64,000 nt of DNA from Paenibacillus sp. CF384. GTDB lineage: Bacteria; Bacillota; Bacilli; Paenibacillales; Paenibacillaceae. The notes under the pieces are model-generated. The model saw only the letters and a program-made list of their open reading frames with translations. It ran no database searches and was not told the DNA's origin. The stretch is taken from contig NZ_FNNV01000008.1 of NCBI RefSeq assembly GCF_900106745.1, positions 186,001 to 250,000 on the forward strand, in the 5' to 3' direction. Positions within the stretch are counted from its first letter, which is position 1, and every line of letters starts with the position of its first letter. The position numbers were made by a program, and so were the translations under genes. Shown here in pieces: positions 25,875 to 35,200 of this stretch.

Positions 25875-27352
25875 AGGTGATCCCCCTCGGGAACGGGATC
25901 GGTGTTTCGGGTCAGCTTTTGCGGCCAACGCAGCAGCACGTCCTTGAGCCTTCCCTTCTTGAGCGGAGCAACCGGCGACAGATAGGGCGTCCCGAACGGC
26001 TGTAAATGGATTAAATGAATGAGAATGGCGATAATTCCAATCGCGATCCCGAACAGCCCGAACAAACCGGCGAGTATCAGCATCGGGAAGCGGAGAAGAC
26101 GCATGGGGAAGCTGAAGCTGTACCTTGGAATGACGAACGATGAGATGCCGGCAGCAGGTACGATAATGACAATCGGCGCAGATATGATACCTGCCCGAAC
26201 GGCTGCTTCCCCAATAACCAAGGCGCCGACGATGCTGACGAGAGGGCCGATTTGCCGAGGGAGACGGATTCCCGCCTCCCGCAGCGCTTCGAATACGAAT
26301 TCCATCATGAACACTTCGATCACTGTCGGAAAAGGTGCTTTCTCCCGCAGGGCGGCGATGCTCAGCATGAGCTTGGCGGGAACCATCTCCGGATTGAAAT
26401 TGGTCAGCGCGATATAGATGGATGGCAGGAAAACAGAGACAAGGACAAACAAATAGCGAATCCATCGGTTAAGCGAGACGAATAGGAAACGCTCGAAATA
26501 ATCGTCCGGCGCCTGTAAGCCGGCCCAGAATGTCATGGGCACTACAAGCGCGATCGGCGTTCCGTTCGTCAAGATCGCCACTTTGCCTTCGAGAAGCCCT
26601 GCGGCAACGACATCGGGTCGTTCACTGCTCAATAGTTGCGGGAAAGGCGATAAGTGCGTGTCCTCAATGGATTCTTCGATATAGCCCGATTCCAGAATGC
26701 CGTCAATGCGGATGCGCTCGACCCTTTTGCGGACTTCGTTCAGAACGGACGTGTCAACGACGCCTTCAATATAAGTGATGACGACTTCGGTTTTCGTATA
26801 TTTGCCGAGCGTCAGCTGCTCCATCTTCAAGTCCGGCGTGGCGAAAATACGTCGCATCATCGTCGTATTGGTGGTCAACAGCTCCGTGAAGCTTTCTCTG
26901 GAGCCGCGAAGCGTCGCCTCTTCCGAGGGTTCGCCGATTGTACGAGATTCGAAATTGGAGACGTCTGCTACAATAGCCGACGCTTCGCCATCAACCAGGA
27001 TTGCTACATGTCCACGCAAGACGCATTCTGCGATTTGGCCGGCATTCGAAATCGTCATGAGGTGCAATAAAGAGATCCGCGATTGCTCGAGCATTTGCGA
27101 GATACTGACAACGGAATCCAACCCTTGCGGCAGCCCTTCGTAGAAGAGCGGCTTTAATATATTCATGTTGAGTTCTTCCGTACTAACCATGCCAGAGGCA
27201 TAAATCAAGAGCAGTCGCACCTTGCCATCCGCCGTGATTTCTCGAAACGAGACGTCTGAGCAGTTCAGAAAGATTCGTTTAAACAGCTGTTCGTTTTCCT
27301 GAATATCGAGATACAAGTCTGCTTGCGCATTTCCTGTAGGTGATATTTTCAC
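25871..27352 (-). CDS. Spore germination protein, GerAA/GerA family
   Basis: A subunit of a GerA-type germinant receptor, 493 residues. The soluble N-terminal half (about 1-260) is followed by a membrane half with about five helices, including GSTPIALV-like text (NGTPIALVVPMTFW), LPSIYIALTNFNPEMVP and IGEAAVRAGIISAPIVIIV. It starts at GTG 27352 after GAGGAGGAG. The A-C-B gene order with four-base overlap is known among Bacillales. The A subunit oligomerises and is thought to form the ion channel on germinant binding. A sigma-G promoter is expected upstream, but I cannot pick one with certainty. Confidence 0.93.
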   Translation of the reverse strand: MKISPTGNAQADLYLDIQENEQLFKRIFLNCSDVSFREITADGKVRLLLIYASGMVSTEELNMNILKPLFYEGLPQGLDSVVSISQMLEQSRISLLHLMTISNAGQIAECVLRGHVAILVDGEASAIVADVSNFESRTIGEPSEEATLRGSRESFTELLTTNTTMMRRIFATPDLKMEQLTLGKYTKTEVVITYIEGVVDTSVLNEVRKRVERIRIDGILESGYIEESIEDTHLSPFPQLLSSERPDVVAAGLLEGKVAILTNGTPIALVVPMTFWAGLQAPDDYFERFLFVSLNRWIRYLFVLVSVFLPSIYIALTNFNPEMVPAKLMLSIAALREKAPFPTVIEVFMMEFVFEALREAGIRLPRQIGPLVSIVGALVIGEAAVRAGIISAPIVIIVPAAGISSFVIPRYSFSFPMRLLRFPMLILAGLFGLFGIAIGIIAILIHLIHLQPFGTPYLSPVAPLKKGRLKDVLLRWPQKLTRNTDPVPEGDHL

Positions 27353-27450
27353 GGTCGAACTCCTCCTCTATTACTGAACGATGCAGATCGGATTGGATGG
27401 CTGATTTGCATATTTTATCCAGAAGCAGGAAATCCATACGGAATTATTGC

Positions 27451-27486
27451 AGTAAAGCCCCGTTCGAATACGAACGGGGCTTTACT
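27451..27486. other. Perfect 16-base-pair hairpin between divergent genes
   Basis: AGTAAAGCCCCGTTCG, loop AATA, CGAACGGGGCTTTACT. It is terminator-like in both directions but sits between the 5' ends of gerA (minus) and the methyltransferase gene (plus), where no transcript should end unless it is an attenuator or insulator. Confidence 0.8.
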
Positions 27487-27599
27487 GGAAGGAAACTTTT
27501 CTTAGGTAGCGAAGTATAATCATTGGATTGATTATCCAAATAAAGTTAATAAATGCAATTCATTTGCAAACGAAGCTTGGCAACAAAGGAGGAATTCCA

Positions 27600-28397
27600 G
27601 TGAACGTAATTAAAGACAGTTGGAATCATTGGGCGGAGACTTGGTATTTGAAATACAGAACACCGGAAGCCATAGCAAAGATTATTCGGTCCCCGGAGAC
27701 AGCGTTTCACCGTGTGACCTACTCTATGCTGCAAGAGGCTATACCAAATTTAAGTGGCAAAAAGGTGCTGGTTCCATCAAGCGGCGACAATCATGCCGTA
27801 TTCGCCTTTCATTTAATGGGGGCAAAAGTGACCTCATGTGATATTTCAGAAAATCAGCTGGAACATGCTGCTGCAATCGCGAAGTCGCATAACTGGGATA
27901 TTGACTTTATCTGCGAGGATACCATGCACTTATCTACAATTAATAGCAATGAATATGACTTCGTGTACACCTCAAACGGCGTTCATGTTTGGATTCATGA
28001 TCTGAAAACGATGTATCGCAACATTGAGCGCGTACTTAAGCCCTGTGGTACATATCTGATGTTCGATATCCATCCGTTCATGCGTCCTTTTGGCATCACA
28101 GTGGGAGATACCGTGAAAGTAGAGAGGCCCTACGATTTCACAGGTCCGCACGGCGATGTACCCACCTATAAGTGGCGCATGCAGGACTTGATGAACGCGA
28201 TGATTTCCGCCAATCTGAGCATTGGACGAATCGAAGAAATGGTTGAGGAGGACGGTTCATTCTGGGTGGACGATTCAACAGACGAAGGAGAGCATCTATC
28301 CGAGCAAGAGCTTGCAAACTTCTGTAACTGGCGCATGAATCCATTAGCGGCATTACCTCAATGGCTCTCGCTGTTAGCAACTAAGGGTAATCTGTAA
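27600..28397 (+). CDS. SAM-dependent methyltransferase (class I)
   Basis: Rossmann-fold methyltransferase of 265 residues. Motif I is KVLVPSSGDNHAVFAFHLMG (the usual GxGxG is SSGDN here), the acidic end of strand 2 is TSCDISENQLEHA, and motif IV is YDFVYTSNGVHVW. The GTG at 27600 follows AAAGGAGG; the frame is open upstream to 27528 without a ribosome site. The N-terminal WNHWAETWY and C-terminal NWRMNPLAALPQWL stretches are typical of a Firmicutes methyltransferase group with unknown substrate. Confidence 0.82.
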   Translation: MNVIKDSWNHWAETWYLKYRTPEAIAKIIRSPETAFHRVTYSMLQEAIPNLSGKKVLVPSSGDNHAVFAFHLMGAKVTSCDISENQLEHAAAIAKSHNWDIDFICEDTMHLSTINSNEYDFVYTSNGVHVWIHDLKTMYRNIERVLKPCGTYLMFDIHPFMRPFGITVGDTVKVERPYDFTGPHGDVPTYKWRMQDLMNAMISANLSIGRIEEMVEEDGSFWVDDSTDEGEHLSEQELANFCNWRMNPLAALPQWLSLLATKGNL

Positions 28398-28553
28398 ATC
28401 TTGCATTTTGGGGATTTCATTCGTTCCACGGGTAGTTACTTTAAAGGAAGTAGCTGAACATAAAGTGCGTACTTCCAAGCTGTCTGCAACTTGTATATAG
28501 TTTCATATGAGGTTCAAACCAATCCTATCTAATTGATGAATGGAGTAGATCCA

Positions 28554-29531
28554 GTGGAGTATCGTGTTCTTGGTCGTTCCGGTTTACGGGTTAGCGAAGT
28601 AAGCTTAGGTTGCTGGGCAATCGGCGGACCTTCGTGGCGTGACGGTGAGGCAGTAGGTTGGACAGGTAATGATGACAATGCGTCAATTGCCGGTTTGAAC
28701 CGTGCTTTTGAACTTGGGATCAATCATTTTGATACGGCAGATGTCTATGGAGACGGCCACTCGGAGCGCGTTCTCGGACGTTTTCTGCAAGAAGTTCCGC
28801 GCGATCAAGTCGTGATTGCGTCCAAAGTCGGCTGGTTCCGCGGAACAGCGCCTAACGCGATGCACCCGATTCACATCCGTCATCAGCTAGAGCAGTCGCT
28901 CATGAATTTAGGCACGGATTATCTGGATCTTCATTTCTTCCATAATACGAATTTCGGACCCAATGATCTGTATCTGGAAGAAGCGGCCGATACGATGCGT
29001 CAATTGCAAAAGGAAGGCAAGGTCCGCGTCATCGGGCAATCCGGTTACGGATACAGCGACTTTATGCGCGTCTGCCCGGTTACGCGTCCGGATGTGCTGC
29101 AGTTCCACTATAATGCTTTCGGCAATCAATTCGATAAGCCCGAAACGAATCTGTTCCAATGGGCAGATGAGCAGGATATCGGGATGGTATTGTTCGGGCC
29201 GCTTGCGCAGGGACTGCTTCTCGACAAATTCGATCCGGAGAACCCGCCGCAATTCGGCGAAGGCGATATTCGGGCTTCCAACTCCTCCTATACCAAGGAG
29301 CGATTGCTGGAGATCCGCGAGCGTCTTCAACCGATCAAGGAACGATTCGGTATGGAAGTCCAAGACTTAGTGCGGGTAGCGATTCAGTTTGCGCTTGCTC
29401 AATCTCCGAACACCTGCGTCATCCCAGGCTTTAAGAATGCGAAGCAGGTAGAGTCCAACGCGCAAGGAGCCGGCAATCCATTGAATGCGGAAGAAGTAGC
29501 CTTCATTCGCAGCGTGATTCAAGGCGTTTAA
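28554..29531 (+). CDS. Aldo/keto reductase
   Basis: NADPH-dependent TIM-barrel oxidoreductase, 325 residues, of the AKR11/IolS-like type. Catalytic set: D60 and Y65 in FDTADVYGDGHSE, K91 in VIASKVGW and the histidine in LDLHFFHN. The C-terminal cofactor loop is VIPGFKNAKQVESN. The GTG at 28554 matches the family start EYRVLGRSGLRVSEVSLG and follows TGGAG; upstream ATG codons lie before the ribosome site. It is monocistronic and ends at a strong terminator. Physiological substrate unknown. Confidence 0.92.
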   Translation: MEYRVLGRSGLRVSEVSLGCWAIGGPSWRDGEAVGWTGNDDNASIAGLNRAFELGINHFDTADVYGDGHSERVLGRFLQEVPRDQVVIASKVGWFRGTAPNAMHPIHIRHQLEQSLMNLGTDYLDLHFFHNTNFGPNDLYLEEAADTMRQLQKEGKVRVIGQSGYGYSDFMRVCPVTRPDVLQFHYNAFGNQFDKPETNLFQWADEQDIGMVLFGPLAQGLLLDKFDPENPPQFGEGDIRASNSSYTKERLLEIRERLQPIKERFGMEVQDLVRVAIQFALAQSPNTCVIPGFKNAKQVESNAQGAGNPLNAEEVAFIRSVIQGV

Positions 29532-29544
29532 GTTGTTTCTGTAG

Positions 29545-29595
29545 AAAGTCCGCCATCACAAGTGTGGAGCACACATGAGGTGGCGGACTTTTTCG
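29545..29595 (+). terminator. Terminator after the aldo/keto reductase gene
   Basis: AAAGTCCGCCA and TGGCGGACTTTTT form the stem; the long loop holds an inner AGTGTG / ACACAT hairpin. Confidence 0.85.
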
Positions 29596-29620
29596 TGTGA
29601 GACGGCAGTTCAACAAGTGT

Positions 29621-29808
29621 AATGTTGCAGAAAATGCAGCATTAGAACCTCACCAATGGCCTCAAGCGGCAATTTGTTGCAGAAAATGCAGCATTTAAAG
29701 GCCATGGGACCTCTAGCAGTTGCTTTGGAGCAGGAATGTTGCATAATAGGCAACATTCCTCTATAAACCTCCTGATTTACTTGAAAATGCTGCAGAATAT
29801 GCAACATT
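29621..29808. repeat. Four imperfect 23-base palindromes in a gene-free stretch
   Basis: Units at 29621-29643, 29673-29695, 29735-29757 and 29786-29808 share arms close to AATGTTGCA and TGCAACATT (variants with TGCAGCATT) around a five-to-seven-base centre. Centre-to-centre distances are 52, 62 and 51 bases. They fill the gap between the reductase terminator and a lipoprotein gene. The open frame on the minus strand here is only the translation of the repeats. The rest of 29532-29945 shows nothing else I can name. Confidence 0.85.
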
Positions 29809-29945
29809 CCTATATGCGCAATAGAGTTTGCTGCCTAGTGCACTCCCAAACTTGCTCCGTGATCCAATGGGTTGTTTCAGTAACCTTTTGGCCGGAGCTG
29901 CGTCTCTAAATGAGAAGACAACCTGAGTAGTGTGGGGGAGAGGGA

Positions 29946-30416
29946 ATGAGGCGGAAGTTGTTCTTGGTGCTGTGTGCTTCTTTGCTGGCTATTATGCTGA
30001 CGGGATGTTCATCCGGCTCGCAATTGCCTGATGAACCTGTGAGGCCGATAATTACCGTAGAAGGTTTCAATATTGATTATATAGCAGCTCATTATTGCTG
30101 GTTCGGCTCGCAAACAGACGGGGTTTGTTCGGATCCACCTGAGCCGACTGCATACAACAAGATGATCCGAGATAAAGCAATCAAGGCGATATGGAGTGAT
30201 ACGATCTCGGTTAAGTTTCCGATTCATCCAGATGAGTTTACATTAACTATGTACACGGACGATGGCCAGCAAGTATTGCTAGGCAAACCTAATCAATTTC
30301 GTTATAGCCTTCCTATGGAGCCGGGGTATTATAGATATCGACTGTCGGCTGTATGGGCGGAGAGGAATACGGTTGATTATGATTTTGGCATACAAACGAG
30401 CGACACATTTAACTGA
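29946..30416 (+). CDS. Lipoprotein of unknown function
   Basis: A 156-residue lipoprotein with lipobox MLTGC (C21). The mature part shows WFGSQTDGVCSDPPEPT (two cysteines in all with HYCWF) and a beta-rich tail FTLTMYTDDGQQVLLG and YRLSAVWAE, a pattern seen in small Bacillales lipoproteins that include Ig-like folds. ATG at 29946 follows a GGGGGAGAGGG run. Thirty bases upstream of the glycosylase gene, so possibly co-transcribed with it. No function recognised. Confidence 0.8.
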   Translation: MRRKLFLVLCASLLAIMLTGCSSGSQLPDEPVRPIITVEGFNIDYIAAHYCWFGSQTDGVCSDPPEPTAYNKMIRDKAIKAIWSDTISVKFPIHPDEFTLTMYTDDGQQVLLGKPNQFRYSLPMEPGYYRYRLSAVWAERNTVDYDFGIQTSDTFN

Positions 30417-30445
30417 GCGCCGACTACGAGAGGAAGCTAGAGCAT

Positions 30446-31000
30446 ATGACAGCACGTTGTGCCTGGGTCAATGAGGACCCTTTATATATCGATTACCACG
30501 ATTATGAGTGGGGAGTTCCTGAGCATGAGGATCAGAAATTGTTCGAGATGTTGGTACTGGAAGGAGCACAAGCTGGATTAAGCTGGTATACCGTGCTGAA
30601 GAAACGCGAGGGTTATCGAAGAGCGTTCGACGGATTCGATCCCCATAAAGTGGCGGCATACGACGAGGCCAAGGTGGCCGAGTTGATGACGGACGACAGT
30701 ATTATTCGAAATCGGCTCAAGATCCAATCGGCCATCACGAATGCAAAATGTTTCTTAAAGGTTCGTGAGGAGTTCGGCAGCTTCGATAGCTACATCTGGC
30801 AGTTCATCGGCGGCGTTCCCATTCGGAATCAATGGCCAACTAAGAGCGAGGTTCCGGCAACTACTCCGCAATCCGATGCCATGAGCAAGGATCTGAAGAA
30901 ACGCGGCTTTAAGTTCGTCGGCTCGACCATTTGTTATGCGTATATGCAAGCCTGCGGCATGGTGGATGACCATTCGTTGGACTGTGATTATCATAAATAA
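30446..31000 (+). CDS. tag: DNA-3-methyladenine glycosylase I
   Basis: Base-excision-repair glycosylase that removes 3-methyladenine from alkylated DNA (184 residues, E. coli Tag length 187). The zinc site is complete: C5, H18 (YHDYEWG), H176 and C180 (DHSLDCDYH). The helix-hairpin-helix region with GLSWYTVLKKREGYRRAF and the substrate-pocket segment SAITNAKCFL match the family. ATG at 30446 follows GAGGAAG. It lies just after a lipoprotein gene with no clear functional link. Confidence 0.95.
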   Translation: MTARCAWVNEDPLYIDYHDYEWGVPEHEDQKLFEMLVLEGAQAGLSWYTVLKKREGYRRAFDGFDPHKVAAYDEAKVAELMTDDSIIRNRLKIQSAITNAKCFLKVREEFGSFDSYIWQFIGGVPIRNQWPTKSEVPATTPQSDAMSKDLKKRGFKFVGSTICYAYMQACGMVDDHSLDCDYHK

Positions 31001-31122
31001 TGCCTATACTATTGGCAGAACACCGCTAGTCCTTTATGATGGGTATCGAGGGCGACATGTATAAATCTGGAAGTGTAAGAAGGGCCTCGTGAAACGAATC
31101 GCGATAAGGAGGAACTATCGTA

Positions 31123-31872
31123 ATGAAACTCACGTACGAACAGAAACAGTCCATGCTCACCAAAGGTTATATTCATATCAAAGGCGCCATTCCTAAAGTC
31201 ATGACTGACCACGCTGTAAAGCATATTAATCACTCCGTTGGCCAAGGGATGCCGCCGGAGCTGATGCCTACATTTCGAGCGCAGTCCTACTGTCCGGAGC
31301 TCTCAGACAAGCCGCCGATTACCGGTTTGTATAACGACACACCGATTAAGGCTTACGTAGAAGAACTGCTCGGTGAAGGGATGTCCCATCCGATTACCGG
31401 CGGCCAGATTGCCCTGCGTTTTCCTACGCTGCAGGATCCGCCTACCATTCACGGGCCTCACCTGGACGGCATGTACACGCCGACCAATGGGGTCAAGGAA
31501 GGGACGATCGGCAATTTCTCGATGCTAGTCGGTGTGCTGCTTAGTCCGGTTCGCGAACCTTTTGCCGGGAACTTTACGGTCTGGCCGGGCACGCATACGA
31601 CCTATGAGCAATATTTCCGCGAGCATACACCGGATGCTTTGTTTAATGGCATGCCTCCAGTCGAGCTGCCGGAACCGGTTCAGACGATAGGAGAACCCGG
31701 TGACGTGTTTCTCGTTCACTATCAGCTCGCGCACACCGTCGCTGCGAACGCATCCCCTAATACGAGATATGCGATTTTTTTCCGAGTCTCTCATATCGAA
31801 CACAAGCAGGATTGGAGAGCGCCGATGACTGATATTTGGCTGCATTGGCCGGGGATTCGTGCTATTCAGTAG
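31123..31872 (+). CDS. Phytanoyl-CoA dioxygenase (PhyH) family protein
   Basis: Putative Fe(II)/2-oxoglutarate dioxygenase of 249 residues. Iron ligands: H113 and D115 in HGPHLDGMYT, and H204 in LAHTVAANA; R215 in SPNTRYAIFF binds 2-oxoglutarate. The stretch GNFTVWPGTH fits the family's core strand. The ribosome site is AAGGAGG before the ATG at 31123. It is only distantly like the PhyH protein at 4377. The substrate is unknown. It ends at a terminator. Confidence 0.88.
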   Translation: MKLTYEQKQSMLTKGYIHIKGAIPKVMTDHAVKHINHSVGQGMPPELMPTFRAQSYCPELSDKPPITGLYNDTPIKAYVEELLGEGMSHPITGGQIALRFPTLQDPPTIHGPHLDGMYTPTNGVKEGTIGNFSMLVGVLLSPVREPFAGNFTVWPGTHTTYEQYFREHTPDALFNGMPPVELPEPVQTIGEPGDVFLVHYQLAHTVAANASPNTRYAIFFRVSHIEHKQDWRAPMTDIWLHWPGIRAIQ

Positions 31873-31930
31873 CCCGAGATAGACTAGCCGAGATAGACTA
31901 GAATGATAACCAAGATTCCGCTAAGCGGTG

Positions 31931-31958
31931 GCCGAGCATTTATGATGCTCGGCTTTTT
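31931..31958 (+). terminator. Terminator after the second dioxygenase gene
   Basis: GCCGAGCAT, short loop, ATGCTCGGC, then TTTTT. Upstream, a 14-base piece (GAGATAGACTAG) is repeated twice in tandem at 31876-31901. Confidence 0.85.
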
Positions 31959-31985
31959 ATTGTTATTGGGGCGTTAAGGAAAGCC

Positions 31986-32008
31986 GAGAGTTCCGAAGTC
32001 GAACTCTC
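31986..32008. repeat. Palindrome of the GAGAGTTC family
   Basis: GAGAGTTC (31986-31993) and GAACTCTC (32001-32008) flank a seven-base centre. The same element with small changes recurs four times at 55264-55459, 23 kb away. There is no T run, so it is not a normal terminator. Confidence 0.75.
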
Positions 32009-32114
32009 AGCGATCAAACAAACCAATCTCCAGCGAGCGCTAAAGTGAGATATGCCAGATGCGTATTGTGTGAGTTACGGACTGCCAGATGCCGAACACA
32101 ACTGCTTGTCAAAA

Positions 32115-32168
32115 CTGTAGATATGTTCGTTTCGTGCCATACGTTCCGCAGCAGCCCTTCCCTATAAT
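32115..32168 (+). promoter_or_regulatory. Activator-dependent promoter of the galactanase gene
   Basis: TATAAT at 32163-32168 in the context CTTCCCTATAATT, with no good -35 hexamer. From 32115 onward the sequence lines up without gaps with 39928 onward, upstream of the binding-protein gene, including TTCG, CATA-GTTC and CTTCCCTATAATT at the same distances from the -10. A ten-base direct repeat TGCCAGATGC at 32053 and 32083 lies further upstream. The rest of the 31873-32205 gap holds the terminator and palindrome listed separately. Confidence 0.65.
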
Positions 32169-32205
32169 TGAAGGTGTAGGACATTCATCAGGGGAGGTAA
32201 TTGGA

Positions 32206-35200
32206 TTGAATCGTTCATATCATCCATTTCGTTTGAACCGGTGGAGACAAGGGCTCTCGGCCTTGACCGCCGTCATTATGCTTCTTTCTATGATCATTTC
32301 GGCTGTTGCTGTTCCGGGGAAAGCAGGGGCAGCTGCCGCGAATGCGCTGACAAATCCCGGGTTTGAGGATGGACTGAATGGCTGGGATTATACATCATTT
32401 GACGGCTCGGAGCCGGGGCCGGCCTCGACGCTTTCCATCTCGGGAAGCGATAAGCACAGTGGAGCATCCGCGGCGAGCTATTGGAACGGCAGTGCATACG
32501 CGTTCAAGCTGAGCCAGACGGTGTCCGGACTTACGGACGGTACATACACGCTGAAGGCATGGTCTTCCGGAGACGCCGGCAATAACAATTTCAAGCTGTA
32601 CGCGGACAACTTCTGCGGCAGTGAGAAGCTGACAACGGATATCACCAACAGCGGCTGGGGCACGATTACGCCTTACACGGTCGAGGAGATCCAAGTTACT
32701 AACGGACAAGCGACAATTGGTTTCGAGGTGAATAGTTTGGCGGGAAAATGGGGCTTTTTTGACGATGTGGAATTGGTGAAGGTGGAGGAGCCAGAGGAAC
32801 CAACGGTCCCATCCGATGAACCGTTTATCAAAGGTGCGGATATTTCAAGCCTTCAAGCCATTGAAGATGCCGGCGGCAAGTATTACGAGGGCGGCATCGA
32901 GCGCGATTTGCTGGACATTCTGAAGGATCATGGCGTGAACTACGTTCGGCTGCGCATCTGGAACGATCCGGTAGATGCAGACGGCTATAATGACAAAGCC
33001 CATATCATAGAGATGGCACAGCGAGTGAAGGCGAAGGGCATGAAGCTGCTGCTCGACTTCCATTACTCGGATTTCTGGGCAGATCCGGGCAAGCAAGTGA
33101 AACCGGAGGCATGGACGAATCTGAGCTTCGACGAGCTGAAGCAAGCCGTCTATGATTACACGGCAGACGTCATGAACGGGCTGAAGGCTGTGGATGCCTA
33201 CCCCGACATGGTGCAGATCGGCAATGAAATCAATCCGGGCATGCTGCTTCCGGACGGCTCCACTTCGGACTATAGCAAGCTGACCGCTTTGCTGAAACAG
33301 GGCATTCAAGCGGTGCGCGACACAACTCCTGCGGTGCATAAGGTTAAGATCATGCTTCATCTGGCTGAGGGCGGCAATAACTGGGTGTTCCGCAGCTTCT
33401 TCGACGCGATGGAGACGGCGGATGTCGATTATGACGTCATCGGCATGTCCTTCTATCCGTTCTGGCATGGTCCGTTCCAGACGCTGAAGGATAACCTGAA
33501 CGATATGGCGGACAGATACGGCAAGCAAGTGATCGTTGCCGAGACCTCCTACGGATTTACAGTTGAGGACGGCGATGGCTACCCGAACAATTTCACGCAA
33601 AAGGAAGCGGATGAAGCGGGTTTCCCTGCAACGGTAGAGGGGCAGAAGCAAGTGCTCACCACCGTGATGAACACGGTAGCGCATGTGCCGGGCGGTAAAG
33701 GAGCAGGTGTCTTCTACTGGGAGCCGGCTTGGATTCCGGTTCCGAAGGACAGTGAAGGTCACTACCAGGCAGGCTGGAAAAGCGGCGAAGGCGCATCGTG
33801 GGACAATCAGGCGCTGTTTGATTTTCAAGGCAATGTTCTGCCATCGCTAGATGCATTTCAGTTCGAGCCGGGGGATCTCGATACGAAGACCGCACTGACA
33901 GCCAAGAACCCCGAGGGGATCAGCGTCCCGGTTAATGAATCGGCAGAAACGGTATCGACGCTGCTGCCTGCAGCAGCAGATGTGCTCTACAACGATGGCA
34001 GTATTGAGCCGGCGGCTGTAGAGTGGTCCGCAATCGAACAGGATGATTTGAGCCGAATCGGTACATTCGTGATCGATGGACAGATAACAGGTACAGAGCT
34101 TGCTGTGAAGGTTCCGGTTACCGTAACGACTAATCGTAATCTCTTGCATAACGGCAGCTTCGAGGATGGCACAGCTTTTGCAAGCTGGACCGTCACAGAT
34201 GCAACCGAGGCAGCAAAAGTGAAGACGGATGCGGCGAATGCATATGCAGGCACGAAAGCGGTCAATTATTATGCAAGCGCAGCATTTGACTTCACGATGT
34301 CGCAAACTGTTACCGGCTTAACGAATGGCACCTATCTGCTCAAAGCGAAGATTTCCGGCGGAGGCGGGGACAATGCCATTCATCTGTCTGCCCAAGACTT
34401 CGGTGCAGAAGCGGTGCAAAGCGACAATATCGTCAACACGGGCTGGCAGAATTGGAACGATGCAGAGCTCAGCAGCATTCAAGTGACGAATGGTCAAGTC
34501 ACTATTGGACTAACGGTGGATGCGCCTGCCGATACTTGGGGCTGGATCGACTCCTTCGAGCTGTATAGGGAAACGCCTGTTGCCGGGTGGACAGAGGCGA
34601 AGGCAGTAACCGCTTCGAATGTTGGAACCAGCAGCGTGAAGCTGACTTGGACAGGTGCAGCTGATGCAAATCAAATTAACAGCTACAAGATTTACAAGGA
34701 CGGGAAACTGTTGACCACGGTAACCGCCGGAAGCGCAACGGAATACACCGTTACGGGTCTAAGCGCGAATACAGCCTATAGCTTCAAAGTGGAAGCGAGC
34801 TTGGATGATGAGATTTGGACATCAACAGGTCCGTCAACAACGGTACAAACAGCTCAAGAAGCTGGCCCCGTAATAGGGCCGGTAACTTCAACAAACGATT
34901 CAGCAGTATTCACCATCACGGCGAGCGGCTTGTCCGCCAACGCTGAAGGTAAGGTAGAAGTCGCTCTTCCGATAGGCAAGACGACCGTAACCCTTCCGTC
35001 CCAAACGGCAGAGCTGCTGGGAACTCACCCGCTTACTCTGAATGCAGAGAAGTTCACGCTGACCATTCCGTCATCGGTGTTCCAGCAGCTGGCGGCACTT
35101 GGAGGCAGTTCGGCAGACAGCACGATCACATTGACACTTGCTCCTTTGGAAAAGGATGCGGTCAGCAAACAGACAGATCTCTTAGAGAAACAGAACCAGG

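Noticed and set aside
29610-29807. Minus-strand open frame with repeated MLHFLQH-like text
   Set aside because: The repeats in the peptide are just the palindromic DNA units read through; no ribosome site.
32845-33828. Open frame of 327 codons on the minus strand within the galactanase gene
   Set aside because: It is the antisense shadow of the GH53 domain; histidine- and arginine-rich text with no recognisable motifs.
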